A stretch of 64,000 bases of DNA from Prevotella communis (GTDB lineage Bacteria; Bacteroidota; Bacteroidia; Bacteroidales; Bacteroidaceae). A program made the position numbers and the translations under genes. Below are positions 50,749 through 58,966 of the stretch, in pieces. The notes under the pieces are model-generated. The model was given only the letters and a program-made list of their open reading frames with translations. It did no database searches and was not told where the DNA came from. The stretch covers positions 682,001-746,000 of the forward strand of contig NZ_CP091792.1 in NCBI RefSeq assembly GCF_022024115.1, written 5' to 3'. Numbering within the stretch: the stretch's first letter is position 1; every line of letters starts with the position of its first letter.

Positions 50749-52522
50749 TGAGGTCGCCGTTGGGTAGCAGGGGCCTGCAATACGTCTCACAGTGACTGAT
50801 GACAACATCGCAGAAGGTCGGAAGCTGGTCTTCTGGAATCCTTTCCCATAACTCCCTTGCCAGTGTGATATTATCCAGAGAAATCTCTATATGGGCTTCG
50901 TTCAGCATTTCCTGAATGAAGCCTATATTCATTGTACTTTTACGACTATGGGTGTCTAGTTGTCCTTCTGCCAGTTTGACGGCTTTACCCAGCATGACGC
51001 CCAGGGTGATGTTGGGGATGGTGAGCTCTGCGGCCATGCGCAGCGTCTCACCGATATAGTTTCCGTATTGCACAAAGGCTTGTTGGGGCAGGCTGGGGTA
51101 GAGGGCCTTGAGGAAGCGCTCACTCTTGGCACCGCTGTTGATGACCACGCGGTCGGAACCACTGGCTTTGGCTACCGTCATGCACTTGCGGATACTGTCG
51201 ATGAAAGCTTCTTCACTGAAGGGTTTGACGATACCGCTGACACCGATGATGCTGATACCGCCCTCGATGCCTAGGCGCGGGTTGAAGGTACGACGGGCTA
51301 TTTCGGCGCCGCCAGGGACAGAAAGCCTACAGACCCACCCCCAGCCCCTCCCTGAATGGAGGGGAGTGAATAGACTGTCTAGGTTCTGACGAATCATCTC
51401 GCGCGGGCCCTTGTTGATGGCAGGCTCGCCTACGGGAAAATCAAACCCAGGCAGGGTGAAGCGACCGATGCCCTCGCCGCCCTCAATGACTAACCACTCC
51501 CCTCCATTCAGGGAGGGGCTGGGGGTGGGTCTGTAGGGTCGGCAACTGGCGCGGACCTCTATGCCGTCTGTAACGTCGGGGTCATCGCCAGCCTCCTTGA
51601 TGCAGTAGGCGTAGCCGTCGGCATAACCAACGGACACGTTGATGGTCTCGCCATCGGGCAGCAGGACGGGCACCTCGGCAGGTGTCTCTCCTTTGACGAG
51701 ACGAATGGTGGCGGCGATGGTGGCTGCTGTGGCGCATGTTCCTGTGGTTAGTCCGCTGTGCAGCGGGAAAAACTCCGGCAGAAGTTTTTCCACCATCCTC
51801 CTTAGTCCGTGCGGACCGTTAACCATGAACCATAGCCCATGAGCCATGAAGCCCTCCGGTCGTTTGATGGCGATAATACGCATGTTTTTTCTACGTGCTT
51901 CATTTACTTTCTCAATGAATCCACCACTGATGCCGCTCTCTTTCATCAGGATGGTATCAGCAATGGGCATATCACCGTCATCGTAATAGCAAAGCTGGTT
52001 GTCTGAGGCGCCTTGCTGGTGAGCCAGTACGATGCTGCTTTCGCGGTTAAGAATGCGATAAATGACCTTTATCCCTTCAGCTTCCAGATGTTTCAGCTTG
52101 CCGATGCTCTGTGCGCCTGTTGTTGCGAGGAGCCGACCCACTCCCTGCCCCTCCCTGCTGAGGGAGGGGAGTATATAGTCGAGGTCGCTGTAGTCGTCAA
52201 TCCATGTGATGTCGGAATCGCGTGGCGGATAGATACGCTCGTAGCGCACAACGGGTATTTGTAAGTCGGCGGAAACTTTGCCTATCGTTTCGTGTAACTT
52301 AGAGGCGAATGGATGGGCGGCATCTATAATCAGACGTATCTCGTGCTTGCTGACAAACGCCGTCATCGTCTTCTTGTCCATCGCACCGCTGATGACTGTA
52401 CCATGATGGAGCGTGATGTCTTGTTCGCCCGTTTTTGTACTATAATAGAATGCTGAGCCGCTCTCTTCGAGCACCTCTGCAGCTTTGCGTCCTTCTGTTG
52501 TTCCTCCAAATATTAGTATCAT
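50705..52522 (-). CDS. CobK-CbiD fusion (precorrin-6x reductase and cobalt-precorrin-5B methyltransferase)
   Basis: Two cobalamin enzymes in one 605-residue chain. The CobK/CbiJ part (residues 1 to about 238, starting MILIFGGTTEGRKAAEVLEE) reduces the macrocycle; the CbiD part (about 270-605, HSGLTTGTCATAATIAA) methylates C1. The ATG at 52522 is used as it starts at the CobK motif. The junction (GFMAHGLWFMVNGPHG) is encoded by a heptamer repeat. Three palindromic elements add peptides at about residues 117-130, 331-343 and 385-398. The flanking motifs (LVIEGGEGIGRFTLPG, SVPGGAEIARRTFNPRLGI) remain intact, so the enzyme may be active. It follows cbiG-cbiF by 19 bases. Confidence 0.88.
   Translation of the reverse strand: MILIFGGTTEGRKAAEVLEESGSAFYYSTKTGEQDITLHHGTVISGAMDKKTMTAFVSKHEIRLIIDAAHPFASKLHETIGKVSADLQIPVVRYERIYPPRDSDITWIDDYSDLDYILPSLSREGQGVGRLLATTGAQSIGKLKHLEAEGIKVIYRILNRESSIVLAHQQGASDNQLCYYDDGDMPIADTILMKESGISGGFIEKVNEARRKNMRIIAIKRPEGFMAHGLWFMVNGPHGLRRMVEKLLPEFFPLHSGLTTGTCATAATIAATIRLVKGETPAEVPVLLPDGETINVSVGYADGYAYCIKEAGDDPDVTDGIEVRASCRPYRPTPSPSLNGGEWLVIEGGEGIGRFTLPGFDFPVGEPAINKGPREMIRQNLDSLFTPLHSGRGWGWVCRLSVPGGAEIARRTFNPRLGIEGGISIIGVSGIVKPFSEEAFIDSIRKCMTVAKASGSDRVVINSGAKSERFLKALYPSLPQQAFVQYGNYIGETLRMAAELTIPNITLGVMLGKAVKLAEGQLDTHSRKSTMNIGFIQEMLNEAHIEISLDNITLARELWERIPEDQLPTFCDVVISHCETYCRPLLPNGDLIILLISDDGTIHSR
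51331..51368 (-). repeat. palindromic in-frame element, copy C
   Basis: 38 bases, same orientation as the gene, encoding TPLHSGRGWGWV. It is the exact reverse complement of copy D at 51495-51532. Confidence 0.93.
51495..51532 (+). repeat. palindromic in-frame element, copy D
   Basis: Identical to copy C but inverted with respect to the gene, so the same DNA is read as RPTPSPSLNGGEW. The two are 126 bases apart. Confidence 0.93.
51819..51850 (-). repeat. heptamer tract at the CobK-CbiD junction
   Basis: TCATGG[C/G/T] units with a CTATGGT variant, in frame, forming the linker between the two enzymes. Confidence 0.8.
52134..52175 (-). repeat. palindromic in-frame element, copy E
   Basis: Core CCCTCCCTCAGCAGGGAGGGG, read here as PSLSREGQGVG, a reading phase different from copies A, B and C. 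Located in the CobK half. Confidence 0.85.
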
Positions 52523-52541
52523 GTCTGCACGAAGAAGATGC

Positions 52542-54320
52542 TCAGTTACCTTTCCTAAATAAATGAGTAAAATGTTTGTTGTATAACTCCGATAGTCCCT
52601 GACGGTTATCGATGGCCTCACCGACAACGAGCATGGTGGTAAGCGTCAGGTGATTGTCGTGCACGATTTTCGCAAGATCTTTCAATACTCCGCGATAGAT
52701 TTTCTGGTCGGGCCACGTCAGGTGATAGCAGGCGGCCACGGGGGTATCCTCCGGGTATTCCTGCAGTAACTCCTTTTGCACGTCGTCCACGATGGCGGCC
52801 GAGAGGAATATGCACATGGTGCTCTGGCTTTTTGCTAAGAGGTGCAGCTGCTCCTTCTCAGGCATGGGTGTGTGCCCCTCGCCGCGGGTCAGGATGATGG
52901 TTTGCGTCCTTTCAGGAATGGTGAACTGGCTCCTAAGTTCTGCGGCTGCAGCCAAAAAACTGCTGATACCTGGGGTGATATGATAGTGCATATTGTTGGC
53001 ATCGAAGAAGGCCATCTGCTCCTGTATGGCACCGAAGATGCAGGGGTCGCCCGTATGCAGACGAACGATGGAGTGTCCCTTGTCGTAATGTTCCTTCATC
53101 AGGGCGCACTGTTCTTCAAGGTTCATATCTGCAGATGAACGAACAATGGCACCTGGTTTGTGACATTCCGTCAAAGCCTTAGGCACCAGCGAGCCGGCAT
53201 AGAGAATGAGGTCGGCGCGTTCCAGCATCTTGCGTCCGCGCACACTGATGAGATCGGGGTCGCCAGGTCCGGCACCGACAATCTCGATGTGGCCCTGTTT
53301 ATGCCTAAGATATTTCTCGTCGATGGCTAAAGCCGCCGTCCAATTCTTACCTTTGATCTTTGGAATGATGAGTTGTCCATGATTGGAGCCTAAGATTGCT
53401 GCTGCTTCGCACACGCTTGGAGTGCCTACATGTTTTTCGACGGTGGCACTGGGGGTAGGCACCTTGATGGCAGCAAGTTCCTCGGCTGTAAAGAATTCGA
53501 CTTCTTCGTTGTATTCCTCTCTGAGTAATTCACAGAATTCTTCATCCTTTTTGACGTCGATGGTGCAATAGCGATAGGTACAGGGCAAAATGCCGCGCTG
53601 TGCAAGGGCTTCATCAATCTCGTCGTAGATGCACTCGAAGTTGTCAGGGTGATGAGCCAATCCAAAACCTATTGTCCCCACCATTGGTACGAAATGCAGT
53701 TCGAGCATGTTGTTGGGAGTATTGTGGATGAAGGGAGATACGATGATGAGAAGTTCGTATTTCTGCGGGTCGGCTTCACTGATATCATTGATGATGGTCA
53801 CGTGGTCGGGTTTGGTCTGTTCCAGATAGTCGGTGCCTTCGTCACGCATTTCAAGTAGTAAGGCTGTAGGCTTACGGTTGACAAATGTAAAAATACAGTC
53901 GTTCATGTCTGCTATGTCACTGGCAATAGGCCAGTTAAAACGTTTCTCAAATGTGTCGAGAGCCCACAGTCCTGCATTGTCGCTCTGGGTGGTGATAACC
54001 TCTTGTCCACCGATTGCAGCACTGATGTCTCGTGTCAGGTCGTTCGCACCGCCTATATGTCCGGATAGCACAGCGATGACATGTTGACCGAAACTGTCGA
54101 TACATACCACGGCAGGGTCATTGTGCTTGTCCTCAATAAGCGGGGCAATGGTTCGCACGCAGATGCCCATGGCTCCGATGAAGACGAAGGCGTCGAATGC
54201 CTTCCAGTTGCTCCCTACGGAATCGCGACTGATAATCTCGGCTTTGGGGTATTTCTTTTGCAGGCGGGTGGTAATCGGTTCACCAGCCTCATTGATTTGT
54301 ATGATAGCTATTTTGTTCAT
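52542..54320 (-). CDS. CbiG-CbiF fusion (cobalt-precorrin-5A hydrolase and precorrin-4 C11-methyltransferase)
   Basis: A 592-residue bifunctional protein of the early-cobalt cobalamin route. The CbiG half (residues 1 to about 330; GAMGICVRTIAPLIEDK, LSGHIGGANDLTR, ILGSNHGQLIIPKIKG) opens the delta-lactone with loss of acetaldehyde. The CbiF/CobM half (about 345-592) is an SAM methyltransferase with VGAGPGDPDLISVRG, LYAGSLVPKAL and HTGDPCIFGAIQEQ. Its start overlaps the fucose-isomerase-like gene by four bases. Confidence 0.93.
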   Translation of the reverse strand: MNKIAIIQINEAGEPITTRLQKKYPKAEIISRDSVGSNWKAFDAFVFIGAMGICVRTIAPLIEDKHNDPAVVCIDSFGQHVIAVLSGHIGGANDLTRDISAAIGGQEVITTQSDNAGLWALDTFEKRFNWPIASDIADMNDCIFTFVNRKPTALLLEMRDEGTDYLEQTKPDHVTIINDISEADPQKYELLIIVSPFIHNTPNNMLELHFVPMVGTIGFGLAHHPDNFECIYDEIDEALAQRGILPCTYRYCTIDVKKDEEFCELLREEYNEEVEFFTAEELAAIKVPTPSATVEKHVGTPSVCEAAAILGSNHGQLIIPKIKGKNWTAALAIDEKYLRHKQGHIEIVGAGPGDPDLISVRGRKMLERADLILYAGSLVPKALTECHKPGAIVRSSADMNLEEQCALMKEHYDKGHSIVRLHTGDPCIFGAIQEQMAFFDANNMHYHITPGISSFLAAAAELRSQFTIPERTQTIILTRGEGHTPMPEKEQLHLLAKSQSTMCIFLSAAIVDDVQKELLQEYPEDTPVAACYHLTWPDQKIYRGVLKDLAKIVHDNHLTLTTMLVVGEAIDNRQGLSELYNKHFTHLFRKGN

Positions 54321-55453
54321 TTTAGTAGGTGTTCTAAGAGTTGTTTGCAGTGTCCAGGCATGATGATATGATGGTTGCCTATTGGATTCGTGAGAAAATA
54401 ACTGGTGGTGAGACTCTTGTCTGAGAGTCGTATCACCTGTTGGGTGCGACAGAGGTCTGGCTTGGCCTCATTACGGACTAGTTCACCTTCGGCGATGAAA
54501 GAACGTGAGAGGTTGCCTGCGACCTTGAAGATGGTGACGGGACCTTCTTTCATATAGCCACGTATGCCTGTTCCAATGCCCGACTCGAAATGGGTATCGA
54601 GTTCATAATGCTCTACCATGTCAAGAGGTATGGTGCAATGAGCAAAGAGCATCTCGCCGGTCTCTGGATTGATACGTGAGGGGTTGGCTTGGAAGCCGGA
54701 GATGTCCAACAATGAGCGGACAATCATCATGGATAGCATGGCGGGGACGTCGCCCTCGCAACCAGCTACATAACCCTCGCTGTTCAGCTTGGCTAAAGCC
54801 ATGCAGCCAGTATCCTTTACGGTGGTGAGCAGGTCAAAGCATCTTAGGGTAAATCCTTGCAACTGGTATCTGTTGATGAGTACCTTCAGTGTCTCGTATA
54901 TTTGCTTTGTGTCGCCAATTTCATCAAGCAGTTCCTGCATGGGGATGTCTATCAGTTCTATTCCTAACATCTCCTTTACCTTTGCTTTGTCTGCGTGACT
55001 GGAAATCAGCCAGTCAGAAGGTTCACCGATGATACCCAGACGGGTTCCGCAAAGTTTCTTTTTGGCTTCTTCAACCTTCGATAACAGATGGATACGACGG
55101 GTGATATAATCGCTGTCGCCATGGATAATCTCACCACAGATGTCGTTTTGACGCAGGAAAGACAGAATCTCCATAGAGGCTGCGAGTGAATTACTCTTGC
55201 CAGATGTCAGCAGGTAGAACGGACGCTGACTCTTGTTTTGTAACTCAGGGAGCAGACGACGGAAGATTCCTTCGGTGCCGCCAGTGCGGACATATATCAG
55301 GTTGAGGGCGTGACTGCCATAGTCGCTATAGTCGGTGCCTTTCAGCTGATACTCTATTCCCAGACTCTCAAGGAAAGCCATTGTCATCGTTGTCACAGCT
55401 TTCTCGTCATGCAGTTCGGAAGTCAGGGTATAGATGGCGATGTCTTGTTTCAT
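54317..55453 (-). CDS. fucose-isomerase-like protein in the cobalamin operon
   Basis: A 378-residue protein resembling the L-fucose/arabinose isomerase fold (COG2407 type), especially in its second half: FDLLTTVKDTGCMALAKLNS, GCEGDVPAMLSMM and LFAHCTIPLDM. Glu233 and His272 occupy positions expected of metal ligands. It has ATGA overlaps with both neighbours (cbiET upstream, cbiG-cbiF downstream), so it is tightly coupled to the cobalamin genes. No known cobalamin step calls for a sugar isomerase. Its role could be in side-chain or lower-ligand chemistry, or regulation, but nothing in the sequence decides this. Confidence 0.6.
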   Translation of the reverse strand: MKQDIAIYTLTSELHDEKAVTTMTMAFLESLGIEYQLKGTDYSDYGSHALNLIYVRTGGTEGIFRRLLPELQNKSQRPFYLLTSGKSNSLAASMEILSFLRQNDICGEIIHGDSDYITRRIHLLSKVEEAKKKLCGTRLGIIGEPSDWLISSHADKAKVKEMLGIELIDIPMQELLDEIGDTKQIYETLKVLINRYQLQGFTLRCFDLLTTVKDTGCMALAKLNSEGYVAGCEGDVPAMLSMMIVRSLLDISGFQANPSRINPETGEMLFAHCTIPLDMVEHYELDTHFESGIGTGIRGYMKEGPVTIFKVAGNLSRSFIAEGELVRNEAKPDLCRTQQVIRLSDKSLTTSYFLTNPIGNHHIIMPGHCKQLLEHLLK

Positions 55454-56757
55454 AGTTTATTTGATTTAAATGCTGTTAGTATCTCTATTGGATTATAGTC
55501 GTTGAGTAGAATATGAAGGGGGCGCCCTTGTTGGAGTCCGAGGTCTTGGCAGGCCTCGTCCCATAGAGCACGACTATTGGTGGGAACTTTTGGAGAGGTG
55601 ACGCTGTTGAAGACGATGATGCCGTCATCTGTAAGTACCGTCAGCACCTTTTCCATAATCTCCTTGAGGTGACCACCATGTCCGCCGATGAATACTGCAT
55701 CGGGAGAACCCATCGGAGAACCCATCGTAGATACGATGGGAGTGGTGGCTGGAGTGGTGGCAGGAGTGGTGGCTGGAGTGGTGGCAGGAGTGGTGGCATC
55801 GAGGAAGTCGCCGATATGGATGTTGATGCCTGGAGCACCAAAGCGGCGGGCGTTTTCCTGGATGATGGCTTCACATTCAGGACGGATCTCGAAAGCTTCA
55901 ATCTGAAGATGCGGGAACAGTAGGCGGGCCTCGATACTGATGCTGCCCGTGCAGGCACCGATATCCCATAGAACGTGGCGATGGGGCAGGTCGAGAGCCT
56001 GAAGGGTCAGAAGACGGATGGGCATCTTGGTAATCATCTTCTCGCGACCGTCAAGGAGGGAGAAACTGGCATCAGGAATACCGAAGGTCCTCGTGTGCTC
56101 TGCGGTTTTTCCGCAGAGAATCACGCAGTTAGGCATGGTAAATTCGCGCTGGGATGCCTCCTCAAGAGTGAGTGTACTAACCTTCTCCTGTTGCGGGTTG
56201 CCCAGGTGCTCGCCGATATGCATGATGTAGTCCCTGTAGCCATACTCCAGCATTCGTTGTGCGATAGCGGCAGGTGTATGCTCCTTGTCGGTCAGGATGC
56301 CAATCTTCTCTGCCCGCTCTATGAGAGCGCGGTCGAACTCTGGCCAGGGACGTCCTGTCAAGGATACGATGCGCATGTTGTGATAGGGCATTACAAGACG
56401 ATGAGCGAGGAGTTGCAGGGAGTTGAAAGTGGGATAGACCACTATCTCTGCGTCAGGCATCTTTCGCTTGATGGTATTGGCGAACCCAAAGAAAAGCGGG
56501 TCGCCACTGGCGAATACGATGATGGGAGCCCCCTCGGAGAAGTGAGCGGCACGGTGATAGGCTTCAAATACAGTATCCAGCGGCACGGTGATGTCGATCC
56601 ATTCTGCACCTTCAGGCAGCAATGACGCCACGATGTCGTGATGCCGCTTGCCGCCTGAGAAGATTTTTCCATGACGTATAACATCCAGCACCTCTGGTTG
56701 AAACCATGGTGCTGGATGATCTGTGATACCTATGATGATGAATCTCGCTCGCTCCAT
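55450..56757 (-). CDS. cobL: precorrin-6Y C5,15-methyltransferase (CbiE-CbiT type, CobL)
   Basis: A 435-residue fusion of CbiE (residues 1 to about 200; SGDPLFFGFANTI) and CbiT (about 215-435; LWDIGACTGSISIEARLLFP), which methylates C5 and C15 and removes the acetate side chain. Around residues 320-350 an array of ATTP repeats and GSPMGSP is inserted directly ahead of the conserved DAVFIGGHGG segment of CbiT. The array is encoded by 12-bp DNA units. It lies first in a coupled group with the fucose-isomerase-like gene and cbiG-cbiF. Confidence 0.9.
   Translation of the reverse strand: MERARFIIIGITDHPAPWFQPEVLDVIRHGKIFSGGKRHHDIVASLLPEGAEWIDITVPLDTVFEAYHRAAHFSEGAPIIVFASGDPLFFGFANTIKRKMPDAEIVVYPTFNSLQLLAHRLVMPYHNMRIVSLTGRPWPEFDRALIERAEKIGILTDKEHTPAAIAQRMLEYGYRDYIMHIGEHLGNPQQEKVSTLTLEEASQREFTMPNCVILCGKTAEHTRTFGIPDASFSLLDGREKMITKMPIRLLTLQALDLPHRHVLWDIGACTGSISIEARLLFPHLQIEAFEIRPECEAIIQENARRFGAPGINIHIGDFLDATTPATTPATTPATTPATTPIVSTMGSPMGSPDAVFIGGHGGHLKEIMEKVLTVLTDDGIIVFNSVTSPKVPTNSRALWDEACQDLGLQQGRPLHILLNDYNPIEILTAFKSNKL
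55698..55798 (-). repeat. 12-bp coding tandem array in cobL
   Basis: Five GGAGTGGTGGC[T/A] units (55739-55798) encode TPAT repeats, and two CGGAGAACCCAT units (about 55701-55724) encode GSPM. Unit length is a multiple of three, so copy changes keep the frame. Confidence 0.9.
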
Positions 56758-56763
56758 ATCATC

Positions 56764-57234
56764 TTAGTTTTGCGTCATCTTCATCACGTCTTCGAGTGTG
56801 AACTTACCCGAGAAGACCATGATCGTTGTCTGGTCGTCATCTTCTACAAGCATGACAACAGCCGACTGTTGTTTTCCTATATGGTGATAGATGTTTACCT
56901 TGTTGTCGTCCTCGTTTATCTGCATCATCAATTCGTATTTCTCTTTTGCGATGATGGCTTTTGCGTCGTTCTTCAGCTTCTTCTGAGCTGCATTGTCCTC
57001 AGAGGTGATAATCTGAATACCCGACAGTTTGTTGGACAGGCTCTTAACGTCTACACCAGGAACTGATAGTCCGGCACTCTTACCTGCCAAGCCAAGCATA
57101 TATTTTGAGATGAAGACATAGGTCACGTTCTTCGTGTCGGCATATTTCTCGAATGCCTTTACCTGTGCGTGGGCGCTGAGACTGCCTAGGGCCACCACCA
57201 CGCAAAGGAGGAATTTTATCATTGTCTGTTTCAT
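56764..57234 (-). CDS. DUF4252-family exported protein
   Basis: A 156-residue exported protein (signal MIKFLLCVVVALGSLSAHAQ) with the DUF4252 pattern VKAFEKYADTKNVTYVFISKYML, then alternating strands ending FSGKFTLEDVMKM. DUF4252 proteins are common in Bacteroidota next to ECF sigma factors; their role is unknown. It is the last gene of the sigma-factor set and ends six bases before cobL, so readthrough into cobL is likely. Confidence 0.8.
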   Translation of the reverse strand: MKQTMIKFLLCVVVALGSLSAHAQVKAFEKYADTKNVTYVFISKYMLGLAGKSAGLSVPGVDVKSLSNKLSGIQIITSEDNAAQKKLKNDAKAIIAKEKYELMMQINEDDNKVNIYHHIGKQQSAVVMLVEDDDQTTIMVFSGKFTLEDVMKMTQN

Positions 57235-57235
57235 G

Positions 57236-57634
57236 TTATTCGAATACCTTTAATTGTTCATTTAATGTTTGTTCCGTTTTATCGCTCAGGGCTTTCGCCT
57301 TTTCCAGATGTCCCATACCCTTGTTGAGGTTCATTGCCAGCAGGTTGAGGGCGCGTTCTGCTTCCATTTTTGCCTGCATGGGATCCTGGTAAGTGTCTTG
57401 TTCGGCCAGATCCATATACTTATCCTGGCTCAGCAGATGAATTCCCACACCAACAACGAGGACGACACTGGCTGCTGCAGCTGTATAGCGCAGGGCTTTT
57501 GGGAAGAGTGAGCGGTGTTTGGTTTCCTGCTGTTTCTCTTCTTTCTCCCATTCGTCAATCTTAGCCGACAGACGCTCTTCCAATCCTTCGGGAATGGGTA
57601 TTTGTTCTAACGTTTTCAGATTCAGTTCGTCCAT
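57236..57634 (-). CDS. single-pass membrane protein, possible anti-sigma factor
   Basis: A 132-residue protein with a charged N-terminal cytoplasmic part (residues 1-48), one membrane helix (YTAAAASVVLVVGVGIHLL) and a helical C-terminal part. The gene starts inside the end of the ECF sigma gene (13-base overlap), where an anti-sigma factor is often found. It has no recognisable zinc-binding HxxxCxxC motif, so the anti-sigma role is inferred from position and topology only. Confidence 0.6.
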   Translation of the reverse strand: MDELNLKTLEQIPIPEGLEERLSAKIDEWEKEEKQQETKHRSLFPKALRYTAAAASVVLVVGVGIHLLSQDKYMDLAEQDTYQDPMQAKMEAERALNLLAMNLNKGMGHLEKAKALSDKTEQTLNEQLKVFE

Positions 57635-58134
57635 GTCTTCGTGATATTTTGAAATTGTTGCTTAAGTTTCTTTTTCGTTCGCATCACGATGATGCGGATA
57701 TTGCCTTGCGAGAGTCCTGTGTCTTGCTCTATCTCCTCGTATGAGCGGTCGTCCATCAGGTGCATCTGAATGATTCGTGCCTCCCTTTCAGGCAGTTGAC
57801 TGATGAGTCCCTCCATCTTTTGAGCCTCGTCTCTGGCATCTATCTGATAATCGAGACTCCGTTCATCGGGTGGCCCGTCCTCATTCTTCAGTTCTGCCGA
57901 GGCATCCAGGTGTTTCAATCGCCGTTGATCTACGAACAGATGTCGTATCATTGTCACGAGATAAGCTTCCTTCATCGCCTCATCGGGCAGGTCGTCGCGC
58001 TTCTGCCAGAGTTTCAGGTATAGGTCCTGAAGCAGGTCTTCGGCATCCTGTTCATTGCCCGTCAGGTGATAGGCTACCCGATAGAGCACCTGATGATGGG
58101 GCATATACCGCTGTTTGAACTCCCGTGCGTCCAT
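57622..58134 (-). CDS. ECF-type RNA polymerase sigma factor
   Basis: A 170-residue sigma factor with region 2 (GNEQDAEDLLQDLYLKLWQ) and region 4 (LPEREARIIQMHLMDDRSYE, then EEIEQDTGLSQGNIRIIVMR). It is third in a run of five genes that includes two or three small exported proteins and a putative anti-sigma factor. An ECF-type promoter lies before the first gene of the run, which suggests autoregulation. Confidence 0.92.
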   Translation of the reverse strand: MDAREFKQRYMPHHQVLYRVAYHLTGNEQDAEDLLQDLYLKLWQKRDDLPDEAMKEAYLVTMIRHLFVDQRRLKHLDASAELKNEDGPPDERSLDYQIDARDEAQKMEGLISQLPEREARIIQMHLMDDRSYEEIEQDTGLSQGNIRIIVMRTKKKLKQQFQNITKTWTN

Positions 58135-58137
58135 TGG

Positions 58138-58950
58138 CTATTTCTGCTCTTTATCATTGCGAGAGAATTCTATCACCACGTTCTTCTTAGTATGTGGATA
58201 TTTCTCCTTGACAGCTTTGCCCACAATCCAATTCTGGTGGTTGAACGAGATTTGTTGCTGCCTCATATATTCTTCAGCTTCCTTTGTCGAGTGAAGTTCA
58301 GGATGCTCTTCGCCATTGATGACAATGAGGACGTTACCTTTTTCGACATCTTTGAGGGTCTCCTTCATGTCCACACTGCTATCATCATCGTCATCATCGT
58401 CATCGCTGGTAGAAAAACTACTTCTTTCCTGCAACTTCATCCAGACGTCCCTGTCGATCTTGGTGTCTATATACGAGAGCGCTACCGTGTTCCAAATGTC
58501 GAGGCGTATCAGCAGGTCGCTGACCATCTTGCCGTCCACCTTGCCGTAGCATCGCATCTTGACAGTTGGATTCAGGAAATCAGAAATCTTTTGCTTAACC
58601 ACATTAGCAGAATCTCCTAAACTCTCAGAGCCAGCGTTGCGGACTGTTTCGAACAGCAGTTCGTAGTTCTTCAGGGCTTTGATGTCCTTGTTGATTTCTG
58701 CCAACTGTTCCTCGCTGACATTCTGGATTTGCACCTGTTCGCTCTTCTTGAAGTGTTTCTTCAGTTTGGCGATTTCATCGGCAGACAGGATGGTATCCCC
58801 CTCTTCAAGTCCCTTGAGACTCTCATTTGTTGTATTCTCATACACCGCACCAGGCACAGCCTTGTATTTCTCAATTAACTTGGCAGGTGTCTGCCCGAAG
58901 GCATTCCCTACGCAGAGCAGCATCATGATTGATAAAAGAATCTGTTTCAT
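58138..58950 (-). CDS. exported DUF4252-like protein with an Asp run
   Basis: A 270-residue exported protein (signal MKQILLSIMMLLCVGNAFG). Its C-terminal half contains a run of eight Asp (around residues 184-191) between two folded segments. No family is certain, but size, export and position suggest kinship with the DUF4252 proteins on either side. It ends three bases before the sigma gene. Confidence 0.6.
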   Translation of the reverse strand: MKQILLSIMMLLCVGNAFGQTPAKLIEKYKAVPGAVYENTTNESLKGLEEGDTILSADEIAKLKKHFKKSEQVQIQNVSEEQLAEINKDIKALKNYELLFETVRNAGSESLGDSANVVKQKISDFLNPTVKMRCYGKVDGKMVSDLLIRLDIWNTVALSYIDTKIDRDVWMKLQERSSFSTSDDDDDDDDSSVDMKETLKDVEKGNVLIVINGEEHPELHSTKEAEEYMRQQQISFNHQNWIVGKAVKEKYPHTKKNVVIEFSRNDKEQK

Positions 58951-58966
58951 ATATCATCTTTTGGGA

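Noticed and set aside
56500..56515. GCCACTG resembling part of a B12 box
   Set aside because: It lies inside the coding part of cobL with no surrounding riboswitch structure.
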